From DASRHT01 sp035293765 (GTDB lineage: Bacteria; Chloroflexota; Ktedonobacteria; Ktedonobacterales; Ktedonobacteraceae), in the NCBI GenBank assembly GCA_035293765.1, contig DATGMF010000074.1, positions 1 to 64,000 of the forward strand: a DNA stretch of 64,000 nt. The letters are read 5' to 3'. The notes under the pieces were generated by a model. The model searched no databases and had not been told where the DNA came from. It saw only the letters and a program-made list of their open reading frames with translations. The translations under genes were made by a program, and so were the position numbers. Shown piece after piece: positions 53,372 through 61,353 of the stretch (positions within the stretch are counted from its first letter, which is position 1; every line of letters begins with the position of its first letter).

Positions 53372-54372
53372 TACTTCTCCTGCTGTTGTAGCTGTCCTGA
53401 TTGATGGTCAATACCCTCTAAATTCCGCCGACCAACGCCGTTGTCACTCGTAGCTCCCCGATTCATTGTGGGAGCGCTCAGGTCGGCGGATAGGAGGTCC
53501 TCCGCAAGAACCGCTGCGATCAATGGCGTAACTTCCGTTGCCTGTGAGTACATGAAGAAACGTTCCTTACCAGAAACGATGTGATAGCCCTTGCAGGCGG
53601 GTAACTGTTGCGCCAGCCAGCGCGTTTTGGCTTCAGGGGCCAGCGCATCGTCGGCGCGATTGATTAGCAGCACAGGCATGGTAAGCTGCTTGACGCGGGC
53701 GCGTATATCGAAAGAGTGAATGATGGGCAGCACCGAAAATTTGTACACGCAGGGCCACTGCTGAATTTTGCTGAACTGCTCTGCAATCAGGTGACGTGGC
53801 AGCGCGGGTGTGGTGTGGTTATGCTTATCGTGGGCCATGATATAGTTGATGACGGTGCGGCGCAGGAACGAGGCGGGAACGAGATATTCAGCCGGCAGGC
53901 GCAGCAACAGTTCGTGGAGGAGCCAGATCAATGGATGGGGCGCGATCTGGTAATCGGCTGCCTGTGCAATAATGATCAGTGAGCGGCAGCGTTGGGGATA
54001 GCGCAGCGCGAACTCGAAGAGTACCATCGCGGCATCGCCGTGTCCTAGCAGGTCAGCCTGCGCCAATCCCAGGCTATCGAGTACCGTGCGCAACTCTGCG
54101 ACGCGGTCAGCGAGTCCCACCGGTTTATCGCGTGTCTCCTGGCGGCGATAGAGGATGACGCGCCGCGATTGGCTGAGCGTGCGTATCTGGCGGGCGTAAA
54201 CGAATTCGAGGTGTTCAAGGATGGGCACAAACACAAGGGGCGCGCCCTGCCCAATATCGATCACCGGTAGATCAATGCTGCCTATGGGGGTGCGTTGCCA
54301 GCGTGTTTCCAGGAATTGCACGTCTTGATGGAAGGCCGCATCGTCTATCCAGGGCTGTATGTGAATGCTCAA
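53371..54372 (-). CDS. Alpha/beta-hydrolase-fold protein lacking a standard nucleophile
   Basis: 333 residues from a TTG at 54372 that follows GGGAGGAG with a good spacer; an ATG at 54459 has no RBS. The hydrolase fold is clear: LVFVPILEH, then the elbow LLGHGDAAMVLF, then MPVLLINRADDALAP near the acid residue. At the elbow the nucleophile position (normally GHSMG) is Gly, and the neighbouring residue is Asp. The protein may use the Asp, as in haloalkane dehalogenases, or be inactive. It heads the ketosynthase operon and overlaps it by one base. The last ~30 residues are encoded by a dispersed repeat (SAPTMNRGATSD). Confidence 0.75.
   Translation of the reverse strand: MSIHIQPWIDDAAFHQDVQFLETRWQRTPIGSIDLPVIDIGQGAPLVFVPILEHLEFVYARQIRTLSQSRRVILYRRQETRDKPVGLADRVAELRTVLDSLGLAQADLLGHGDAAMVLFEFALRYPQRCRSLIIIAQAADYQIAPHPLIWLLHELLLRLPAEYLVPASFLRRTVINYIMAHDKHNHTTPALPRHLIAEQFSKIQQWPCVYKFSVLPIIHSFDIRARVKQLTMPVLLINRADDALAPEAKTRWLAQQLPACKGYHIVSGKERFFMYSQATEVTPLIAAVLAEDLLSADLSAPTMNRGATSDNGVGRRNLEGIDHQSGQLQQQEK
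53450..53474 (+). repeat. 25-bp dispersed repeat within the hydrolase-like 3' end
   Basis: Copy of the elements at 44807 and 50780 with 23 of 25 matches. It lies in the C-terminal coding part of the hydrolase-like gene, read from the opposite strand to the KS-beta copy. Confidence 0.8.
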
Positions 54373-54541
54373 TCGCTCCTCCCTCTGGCATAGTGTGGAG
54401 TACAGGGTATGGATGCATATACCAGCCAGACTGCTGCGGAAAAGGTCAGAATACCGCATAGTCGCTTATAGATAGTGTATCATATTTACACAGTGGCATT
54501 TACGCTATGATTATGTCTATCAGAACGTGAAGGAATTCGTC

Positions 54542-54994
54542 ATGCAAGCAAGTGATGAAATGCGCGCTCGGCTGCGTCCGCCCGTGAGCCGGTGGATAGA
54601 GGCGTTTAATGCTCATGATGTGGGCGCGATTGTGGCGCTCTACAGCGATGACGCGGTCCTGTTTGACTCCGGCATGAAAATTGCGCGCCGTGGACGCAGC
54701 GAGATCGAGCGGTGGTTCACCACGCGCTTCCGCACCATCCCTTCTATCCGTTATGTGCCCAACGGCCAGGTCTTCATGGAAGAAGGTCAGGCGGCAGTGA
54801 CCTGGACGACTCACGGGCATGGTCCGCGCCTGCTCGGTCAATCCTGGCTCGCCCGTCCCTTCCAGGTGGATGGCGTGAGCATTTTCACATTACGCGACGG
54901 CCTGATTTGCCAGCAGCGAGGCTATTACGATCATCTCGCCGTCGTCGAACAAATCCTCCCCCCCCTCAAATGGCTCCTCCCCTCTCGCCTGTAG
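54542..54994 (+). CDS. SnoaL-like / NTF2-fold protein
   Basis: 150 residues, start ATG 54542 seven nt after AAGGAA; a GTG at 54527 is in frame. Typical NTF2-like plan: an N-terminal helix VSRWIEAFNAHDVGAIVALY, then a strand with D in YSDDAVLFDSG, and beta strands ending ISIFTLRDGLI-like. The SnoaL group includes polyketide cyclases and many enzymes of unknown substrate. It stands divergently from the ketosynthase operon, with the control region between (about 54373-54541), which supports a role in the same polyketide-like pathway. Stress-type ketosteroid-isomerase-like proteins are an alternative. Confidence 0.75.
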   Translation: MQASDEMRARLRPPVSRWIEAFNAHDVGAIVALYSDDAVLFDSGMKIARRGRSEIERWFTTRFRTIPSIRYVPNGQVFMEEGQAAVTWTTHGHGPRLLGQSWLARPFQVDGVSIFTLRDGLICQQRGYYDHLAVVEQILPPLKWLLPSRL

Positions 54995-55040
54995 CGCCTG
55001 CTTGTCTAGTAAACTTGTCGCTTTCTGTGGGACCCCCTCT

Positions 55041-55463
55041 ATCATGGTAAAGAGGGTAAACAGGGTAAACATATGCTGTGAAGCGGCCTATGGAGCGGGC
55101 TGAGGCATATTTACTGCCTGGTAATATTCAGGTAAACATGGTAAACAATGACCCCTTTGAATGCGCTTAGATTGGTATGGTGGTTGCTACCATGCACCTG
55201 TGCTATGATTGGTATGGTGGTTACCACTTCATTGCTCCCCCCTCTATATATTATATTAATATATATAGGGAGAGTTGTGGTGAGTAGCAGACAGAGATGG
55301 CGGAAGGTGGATTGTTACCACCGCAGTAAGGGCATGCGAAGGGGTCATTGTTTACCATGTTTACCTGAATATTACCAGGCAGTAAATATGCCTCGTACCG
55401 CTCCACAGGCCGCTTCATAGCATATGTTTACCCTGTTTACCCTCTTTACCCTGTTACCATGAT
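55041..55463. mobile_element. Palindromic element made of two inverted insertion-sequence-like ends
   Basis: Two arms of about 125-130 bp (55041-55169 and 55327-55463) are inverted copies of one another with only a few differences; the right arm has one extra GGTAAACA-type motif. They surround a ~157-bp centre containing two copies of GATTGGTATGGTGGTT (55170 and 55207) and an AT-rich near-palindrome at about 55240-55265. Each arm, read inwards, has ATG followed by codons for VNNDPF; the right arm continues with CPYCGG, typical of a zinc-ribbon transposase N-terminus, before diverging, and the left stops after ECA. It resembles a MITE derived from IS ends. The frame 55148-55420 inside it is not credible as a gene. 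Confidence 0.75.
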
Positions 55464-55542
55464 GAAGGAAAGTGGGCTTGTTGTGACATCGATTCGGTGG
55501 GGGTATGGTGCTGTGGCAGCAGGGCAAACGCCAGGCATGCTC

Positions 55543-56097
55543 CTACTCCAAAAATGATGTGTTGTGGTAAACATCGGCGACTGAGAGGCGAAGGCCGAGG
55601 CTGTTCAATTCGATGGTATCATGTAAGACCAGCGTATAGAGCGACCAGAAGCCCTGTTTCTCGCGGCGGAAGACTTCTACGAGGGGAAATTCGGAACTGA
55701 CCAGCAGGTATTCTTGAATGCTGGGGCATAAGCGGTACTGTAAGGATTTCTGGCCGCGATCAAGAGCTTCAGTGCCAGGTGAGAGGACCTCAGCCACGAC
55801 AGTGGGGAAGCGGATGGCGTCTTGCGCACCGCGATCTCGTGGGTCACAGCTTACCGTCACATCGGGACAGACGCGGTAATGCTCAGAGAGCTGCACGTAA
55901 ACATCGGAATTGTAGACGATGCAGCGCCGACCGCGCAAGGAGGTTTGCAGTAAGGCATTGAGGTTAGAGCCAATGATTGCATGATCGGGGCTGCCACCCG
56001 TCATCATATAGACGCGGCCATCAAGATACTCATAGGAATGCTCGGGGTCCTGCTCGATAAGCGCAAGGTATGCTTCAAAACTCATCAGTTCTGCCAT
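55543..56097 (-). CDS. Uma2-family (DUF820) putative endonuclease
   Basis: 184 residues. Same plan as the copy at 42867: YEYLDGRVYMMTGG, HAIIGSNLNALL, IVYNSDVYV, CPDVTVSC, PTVVAEVLSPGTEALDRGQK and YRLCPSIQEYLLV. The PD-(D/E)XK-like triad (D in CPD, E in VAEV, K in GQK) is kept. About half of the residues match the first copy, so they are old paralogs, not a recent duplication. Its stop is 80 nt from the palindromic element. RBS GGTGAG close to ATG 56097. Confidence 0.88.
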   Translation of the reverse strand: MAELMSFEAYLALIEQDPEHSYEYLDGRVYMMTGGSPDHAIIGSNLNALLQTSLRGRRCIVYNSDVYVQLSEHYRVCPDVTVSCDPRDRGAQDAIRFPTVVAEVLSPGTEALDRGQKSLQYRLCPSIQEYLLVSSEFPLVEVFRREKQGFWSLYTLVLHDTIELNSLGLRLSVADVYHNTSFLE

Positions 56098-56183
56098 CGC
56101 TCACCGCTTTCTGCTCTTACTATCAGGTGGCGCTTCTGCCTGTCCTTTATTATATCATGCCTGGATACAACGCACGAAGGCAG

Positions 56184-56741
56184 TTATGAGGGGGTATCCT
56201 GCTGTTTCCTCCACTCATGATCGATAATGGCATAGAGCAAGCTATCGCGCCAGGTCCCATCTTCGTTGGGGAAGTTTTCGCGCATCCGGCCCTCGTGGCT
56301 CATGCCGATTTTCTCCATCACTCTCCACGAGCCGGTATTGTCGGGATGGCACATGGCCCAGATGCGGTGAAGTTGCAGGTCGATGAAGCCAAAGGCGAGC
56401 ATGGCTGAAGCTGCTTCTGTGATATAGCCCTGATTCCAGTACGTCCGACTGAGGCGATACCACAGCTCCGCCTCGCCTCGTTCCCGCCAGGTGATGGTGA
56501 GACAGATGACGCCGATGATTTCCGCCCGCTCTTTGAGGACGAGCGCCAGGGCATAGGTGGAGCGTGGCTCTTGCTTGAGCCAGTGCTGTGTTTTTTGCAG
56601 AAAGCCGCGCGTCTCCTCCTCCGTCGCTCTTCCTCCTCCCCGATACCGTTTCAGCTCTGGATCGGAGTCAAATGCGTAGACCGCGCTAAGATCATCCTCT
56701 GTAAAATCGCGCAATAAGAGGCGTACTGTCTCAATCTGCAT
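56184..56741 (-). CDS. GNAT-family N-acetyltransferase, RimJ/RimL-like
   Basis: 185 residues from the ATG at 56741 (GAGAGG upstream); an ATG at 56759 is six codons further up. Acetyltransf_3 pattern: TVRLLLRDFTEDDLSAVYAF, GVICLTITWRERGEAELWYRL, the acetyl-CoA region YWNQGYITEAASAMLAFGF and LHRIWAMCHPDNTGSWRVMEKIGMSHEG. It transfers an acetyl group from acetyl-CoA to an amine, often a ribosomal-protein N-terminus or an antibiotic; the substrate is unknown. Confidence 0.92.
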   Translation of the reverse strand: MQIETVRLLLRDFTEDDLSAVYAFDSDPELKRYRGGGRATEEETRGFLQKTQHWLKQEPRSTYALALVLKERAEIIGVICLTITWRERGEAELWYRLSRTYWNQGYITEAASAMLAFGFIDLQLHRIWAMCHPDNTGSWRVMEKIGMSHEGRMRENFPNEDGTWRDSLLYAIIDHEWRKQQDTPS

Positions 56742-56854
56742 TGTCTGCACCTCTCTCATCTTTTCTACTTAGTGTATACCATCCTATCTGACATCTTTTG
56801 TCAGGGATTTGCGGGGATGGCTGACGCATGCCTGGGCATAGGAGTCGAGACACT

Positions 56855-57090
56855 GTGGCGACGCGGTTCACGGCGTCCGCTTTAGCGAGGGGGGGCAGGG
56901 CAGGGGGACGGCATCAATGTCGTCGCCACAGCAAGAGCAAGGGATGGTCCAGGCGACGAGGGGCATCGTTGGTGGGGGCACAGGGCAACCGCGAGGGATT
57001 GCCCCTACCCATCCGTTATCGTCCACCGGCGAACATACCACAATGGGAACAGGGCAACCGGAAGGGCGAATCGTGCCCTGCGGTTGCCCT
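56855..57090. repeat. Intergenic GC-rich repeats and hairpin
   Basis: The gap 56775-57094 has no gene. At 56855-56890 it contains a relative of the 44608 repeat (GTCCGCTTTAGCG). Two hairpin-forming units beginning ACAGGGCAACCG follow, near 56980 and 57050; the second is a long hairpin (57051-57060 with 57081-57090, and a nested inner stem), placed directly after the stop of the leftward gene at 57095, so it can act as its terminator. Confidence 0.7.
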
Positions 57091-57094
57091 GCGG

Positions 57095-57415
57095 CTACTT
57101 TTCTCTCCTCTTGACGGGGATGGCGTTCTGTTGCAGGCGTGTCTCCACGACTGGTTTCCAGAAGAACCAGTAGGCCACCTGTGAGCCGGTGTAGACCAGA
57201 GAGGTGTCGATCATGATCGCAACCAGGCCATCGGGCATACCGGCAGCCAGTTCGCCTGCCAGCAAGCTGGTGCAGAAGCCGAGAATGAGCGCGGGCATCA
57301 ACGCCGCCATAAATTTGAGCTGCCCTCCCCAGTTTGTGCGCGCCGTGACCAGCATGACGATGGGAGGCACTATCAGGCCGATGAGGAATGGGGCGATCTC
57401 ACGTAAGAAGTCCAT
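57095..57415 (-). CDS. Small membrane protein
   Basis: 106 residues with three hydrophobic segments (about 8-24, 35-54 and 65-87) and a basic C-terminus (VKRREK). RBS AAAGGCAAG before ATG 57415. No family was recognised. It could be an accessory or regulatory membrane protein; neighbours give no hint. The 251-nt gap to the next gene (57416-57666) shows a T-run near 57607 and AT-rich DNA, but no gene. Confidence 0.55.
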   Translation of the reverse strand: MDFLREIAPFLIGLIVPPIVMLVTARTNWGGQLKFMAALMPALILGFCTSLLAGELAAGMPDGLVAIMIDTSLVYTGSQVAYWFFWKPVVETRLQQNAIPVKRREK

Positions 57416-57666
57416 AGGGTTTGCTTGCCTTTCTGTTCTGACTAAGCGTTGTCTGGAGAGACATCGGCGTGCTTAAATACGCTGCTGCCAGCCCTGGTAT
57501 TGAGCCTGCACAGGCCACGCATGCCAGGTGCGACAGGAAGAGAGGTTATGGTATAAGTATATCCATTCCACATGGCTGATGTAAAGGGGCAGAACCTGAC
57601 TCTCTTTTTTTTCTGTATGTCGTATATTACAATAAGTTATTTGTATTCATCTGGAGCGGAAAAAAT

Positions 57667-58452
57667 ATGAGTACCGAAGGAAAAGTCACCAGAGAGCGGC
57701 ATGGACATGTTCTGCTGATCGGGTTAGATCGTGCAGCCAAGCGCAACGCGTTTGATCGGGCGATGCTGGATGGGCTGGGCAAGGCTTATAGCGAGTTGGA
57801 GCGCGACGACGATTTACGCTGTGGCGTGCTCTTTGCGCACGGCGATCACTTCACGGCAGGGCTGGAGTTGACGCAGTTCATTGATCGGCTAGGACAGGGC
57901 GTGCAGGATGTGGCGGAGGGGGCGCTCGACCCGCTGGGGATTACGGGGCCACGCCTGTCGAAGCCGATGGTGTGCGCGCTACAGGGCATCTGCCTGACGA
58001 TTGGCATTGAACTGATGCTGGCCGCCGATATACGCGTGGCGGCTGCCAATACGCGCTTTGCCCAGATAGAGATTAAGCGCGGCATCTATCCCATCGGCGG
58101 AGCCACGATTCGCTTTGTGCGCGAAGCGGGCTGGGGCAACGCGATGCGCTATTTGCTGACCGGCGACGAGTTCAGCGCGCAAGAGGCGTTGCGCATCGGG
58201 CTGGTGCAGGAGGTGGTCGAACCAGGTCAGCAGCTCGCACGCGCTGAAGAGATTGCTCAAACGATCTCCAGCCAGGCCCCTCTAGGCGTGCAAGCCACCC
58301 TGAAAGCGGCCCGCCTGGCGCTCACGGCAGGCGAAGAGGAGGCGATGCGACAACTGGCCCCTTCCCTTGCGCCATTATTGCAAAGCGAGGACGCGCAAGA
58401 AGGCATTCGCTCCTTTATTGAGCGTCGCGCCGCCAATTTCAAGGGCAGATAG
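57667..58452 (+). CDS. Enoyl-CoA hydratase/isomerase family protein
   Basis: 261 residues, ATG with GGAGCGG upstream. Crotonase fold: VLLIGLDRAAKRNAFDRAM, the first oxyanion segment GDHFTAGLEL, ALQGICLTIGIELMLAADIRVAA for the second oxyanion Gly and helix, then FAQIEIKRGIYPIGGAT. Of the two catalytic Glu residues of classical hydratases, one would correspond to E in QIEIKRG; the position of the other is not clear, so an isomerase or other crotonase activity is possible. It acts on acyl-CoA thioesters. Length is standard. Convergent with the leftward gene at 58463, only 10 nt apart. Confidence 0.9.
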   Translation: MSTEGKVTRERHGHVLLIGLDRAAKRNAFDRAMLDGLGKAYSELERDDDLRCGVLFAHGDHFTAGLELTQFIDRLGQGVQDVAEGALDPLGITGPRLSKPMVCALQGICLTIGIELMLAADIRVAAANTRFAQIEIKRGIYPIGGATIRFVREAGWGNAMRYLLTGDEFSAQEALRIGLVQEVVEPGQQLARAEEIAQTISSQAPLGVQATLKAARLALTAGEEEAMRQLAPSLAPLLQSEDAQEGIRSFIERRAANFKGR

Positions 58453-58462
58453 TGCAAAGAGC

Positions 58463-59788
58463 CTAATTCGGCAGCACATTGCCAAGCATGGACCAGATAG
58501 CGCCTGGCTCGCTCGGGAGGCGATACCAGACGGCGATTTGTAGATGGCTGCCTGCAAAGTGCGGGTCTTGCTCCAGCACCTGACGGAAAGCGGCAATGAT
58601 GCCGGAGAGGTTCTGCGCGGTATGATACCAGACGGCCCGCTTGACCTTTGCCGCATCGGTATAGACGAAGTGGGCTGAAACGGGGTCGTTGAGATCGCTG
58701 GCTCCCGCGTCAATCTGCGAGGCGGAGAGCTGGCTGTAGAGCGTCTGCGCATCCTGGTACATGATGAGGCCATCGTAGACCCAGGAACCGCCCGCGAGAT
58801 GCCATCTGGCCCCGTAGAGCGGGAATTCCCAGATGACGTGTGGCAGCATCTGCGGCATGGTTTGCAGGGCGTAGGCGAGCAGTTGTTTGAGCCAGGGAAC
58901 GCTTACGGTCGGTCCAGGCGTGAAGTAAGACTGATCGAGCGCCATAATGACCAGGAAGTCAGCCGAGCGCCCCAGCAAGCGCCAATCCTCGAAGCCGTTG
59001 AGATTGTAATAGTCGTCGTGATCGCTGATTTTGTGGATCAGCGCGATCCCGTACGGTTTGTGCAAAGGCTTGAGCGCGTTCCACACCTGCTGATTATAGG
59101 TAGCAAAAAGTTGCTGAATAGCAGGATATGTGCGGTCAGAACCCTCCAGGTCCATGATCACGCCGTCGTAACCGGCGCGTGTGACCTCGTTGACGATAGC
59201 ATCAATATACGCTTTGGTAGTTGTAGCTTTATCAATATAAGCTGCCTGCTGCTGCGGGGTCCAGCCGTCTGCTGAGCCATCGGTCTGCATGGTGATGGTC
59301 AGGTAAGCCATGCCGCCCTTGCTGTGGACGAGCTGCACGACGTTATCCATGCTCAAGCTGCCAGGCTGACAGGTATTGCTCGATCCGTTGATGAGCTGTC
59401 CAGTGGTCGGGTCGAGCCAGCCGGTGCCGACCAGCGCGGCATCAGGAAGCGTATCGGCTGTCTGCAAGTATGCCTGCACCCCCTGGCGACAATCGCGGCC
59501 CAGAATCCAGCTCAGCGAAGCCACTTTGCCGTTGAGCAAGCGGACCGGTTGCGCCTGCTGAGGCTGTAGAGCGGGTAGCGCGCCGAAAATCAGTACCTGG
59601 TCTTTGGGCGCTGTGACCTGGAGCCAGCCCACGAACAGCAGGGCCAGCAAGATGGCAACGATGGGCACGATAAACTTTGCCCGCCGGACGAAGCGTTCCG
59701 CCGCGCTCGGTTTCACTGGACGTACCGGCTGTCGCACCTCATATTGTGTGCCGGTGCGATGAAAGGTGCGCATCTGCCTATCGTTCAT
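58463..59788 (-). CDS. Membrane-anchored glycoside hydrolase family 18-like protein
   Basis: 441 residues. A basic N-terminus followed by a single hydrophobic segment (about 33-52, FIVPIVAILLALLFVGWL) anchors it, with the rest outside. The region YDGVIMDLEGSD matches the GH18 motif DGxxxDxE, with the catalytic Glu in place. Elements FAT(Y)NQQVWNALKPLHK and YGIALIHKISDHDDYYNLNGFEDWRLLG follow, as in chitinase-like and spore-cortex/LysM-linked GH18 proteins. Likely a cell-wall or chitin-like glycan hydrolase; activity unproven. It overlaps the threonine synthase gene by 11 nt, so both are one transcription unit. Confidence 0.75.
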   Translation of the reverse strand: MNDRQMRTFHRTGTQYEVRQPVRPVKPSAAERFVRRAKFIVPIVAILLALLFVGWLQVTAPKDQVLIFGALPALQPQQAQPVRLLNGKVASLSWILGRDCRQGVQAYLQTADTLPDAALVGTGWLDPTTGQLINGSSNTCQPGSLSMDNVVQLVHSKGGMAYLTITMQTDGSADGWTPQQQAAYIDKATTTKAYIDAIVNEVTRAGYDGVIMDLEGSDRTYPAIQQLFATYNQQVWNALKPLHKPYGIALIHKISDHDDYYNLNGFEDWRLLGRSADFLVIMALDQSYFTPGPTVSVPWLKQLLAYALQTMPQMLPHVIWEFPLYGARWHLAGGSWVYDGLIMYQDAQTLYSQLSASQIDAGASDLNDPVSAHFVYTDAAKVKRAVWYHTAQNLSGIIAAFRQVLEQDPHFAGSHLQIAVWYRLPSEPGAIWSMLGNVLPN

Positions 59789-61076
59789 CTCGCGCCTCGA
59801 GAAACGTTCGTACCGCTTCCCATGTGGCCTCGACCTGTGGCGGCGGGCTAAATACTTGAGAGAGGGCCAGGCTGTTCTTCAGGCCGTGACTGGTCAGGAT
59901 GCCAACGACGCCCCGTTGCTTGCTTTCGTCGGCGGTGAGCAAACCGGCGGCGATAGCCTGACGCATGCCTGCCAGAGCCGACGCGCTGGCGGCTTCGCAA
60001 TAGATGCCTTCGTACGCGGCCAGATCTTTGAGCGCGCGCATCATATCATCGTCTGACACGGCAACCGCGCCGCCGTCCGATTCGCTAATAGCTTTGTAAG
60101 CGTGATAGCCGCTGACACGATGACTGATCGGCGGCGCGATATTGGGTTCAGCATGTTCGAGGAGCGCGGGCACCTGCTGCCGCTGCTCCCAGGCCACGGC
60201 GAGCGAGGCAGCTCCCACCGGCTGCACCGCGAACATGCGCGGGAGCCGCTCAATAAAGCCCAGCTCTTTGAAGATCACGAAGCCCTGCCAGAGGCCGAAG
60301 AGATCAGTTCCAGTGCCAGTAGGAACAAAGACTGCCGCCGGAGCCCGCCAGCCCAGTTGCTCGCAGATTTCAAAGGCGGTCGTCTTGTCGCCATCGGTCT
60401 GGTACGCCTGGAAGTTGTGCATAAAGGACCAGCCCAGTTCAGCCTCGATCTGGTCCGCCAGGGCGTAGAGCTGCCCAAGATCGCCGCCGATGGGGGTAGC
60501 AATCTTTGCTCCGTAGGCGTTGATCTGCACATATTTCTCGACGTTGACCGCCGCATTCTGTCCCGCCAGACCCGCCGCGCCGAGCAAAAATACCAGCGCG
60601 GGCATGCCTGCCTTCGCCGCTGCTGCCGCCATCGCGGAACCGATATTGCCGGAGGTGAGGCAGGCCACGCCCTTCGCGCCTTGCTCCAGCGCCACGCTGG
60701 TCGCCACGCCGATGGGTCGATCTTTAAAGGAGCCGGTGGGATTAAGGCCCTCGACTTTCATCATCAGCGCGTGTCCTGCGCTTGCCTCTGGTAAACGCGT
60801 GAGACGGGTCAGACGGGTGCCGCCCGCGCCCAGATCGATGCGCAAGGCCGGATCGCTCACGGGCAGCAGCTCATGATAGCGCCACAGCCCTGCCGGACGG
60901 CGTGCGATCTCGTCCCGATCAAGCTGGCGTTTTAGCGCGACCAGATCGTAGCGCACGCCCAGCGTCTCATTGAGCGCGCTCTCCTCGCCTGGCGTCGCGC
61001 ATTTGGGACACGAGCCGAGATTGGTCAAGGGGAAATCGGTCCCGCAATAGGTGCAATGAAGCGCGGTCGCGTACAT
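59778..61076 (-). CDS. thrC: Threonine synthase
   Basis: 432 residues. A PLP enzyme converting O-phosphohomoserine to threonine. The N-terminus carries a zinc ribbon (CTYCG and CPKC) as in many bacterial ThrC-like proteins. The PLP lysine lies in EGLNPTGSFKDRPIGVA, followed by the phosphate-binding SGNIGSAMAAAAAKAG; the glycine-rich region is VFVPTGTGTDLFG. Length is normal for the ThrC2 (short, zinc-ribbon) type. ATG at 61076; no better start is seen. It heads the unit that continues with the GH18-like gene. Confidence 0.93.
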   Translation of the reverse strand: MYATALHCTYCGTDFPLTNLGSCPKCATPGEESALNETLGVRYDLVALKRQLDRDEIARRPAGLWRYHELLPVSDPALRIDLGAGGTRLTRLTRLPEASAGHALMMKVEGLNPTGSFKDRPIGVATSVALEQGAKGVACLTSGNIGSAMAAAAAKAGMPALVFLLGAAGLAGQNAAVNVEKYVQINAYGAKIATPIGGDLGQLYALADQIEAELGWSFMHNFQAYQTDGDKTTAFEICEQLGWRAPAAVFVPTGTGTDLFGLWQGFVIFKELGFIERLPRMFAVQPVGAASLAVAWEQRQQVPALLEHAEPNIAPPISHRVSGYHAYKAISESDGGAVAVSDDDMMRALKDLAAYEGIYCEAASASALAGMRQAIAAGLLTADESKQRGVVGILTSHGLKNSLALSQVFSPPPQVEATWEAVRTFLEARDER

Positions 61077-61206
61077 AAAGCTCCTCTTTCTGGCTCGCTG
61101 ATTGCATAGCAGATAGCATCACATCGAACGTGATCAAGATGGATCGATGCTCGCAGTTAATCTCTGCCTATCATACAAGATTCACGGGCGATTTGAAAAG
61201 CCCCGC

Positions 61207-61260
61207 TTCCTCTGCTCCTCTGCCTCTAGCGGGTTCCTCTGCTCCTCTGCCTCTAGCGGG
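61207..61260 (+). repeat. 27-bp tandem repeat in an intergenic gap
   Basis: Two identical adjacent units (61207-61233, 61234-61260), each ending CTCTAGCGGG. They are followed by a GC-rich stretch near 61275-61322 (AAGCGGGTCCCTACGGGAT) related to the 44608 repeat family. The gap 61077-61353 has no gene. Confidence 0.85.
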
Positions 61261-61353
61261 TTCCTACGGGATGGGAAGGCGATAAATCGCGCAGGACGCG
61301 CTGAAGCGGGTCCCTACGGGATAACGTTATTGCATAATAATGGTGTTTTCATG

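Noticed and set aside
55148..55420. A 90-codon frame in the palindromic element
   Set aside because: It runs through the centre and into the opposite arm of an inverted repeat and has no family resemblance; it is explained by the element.
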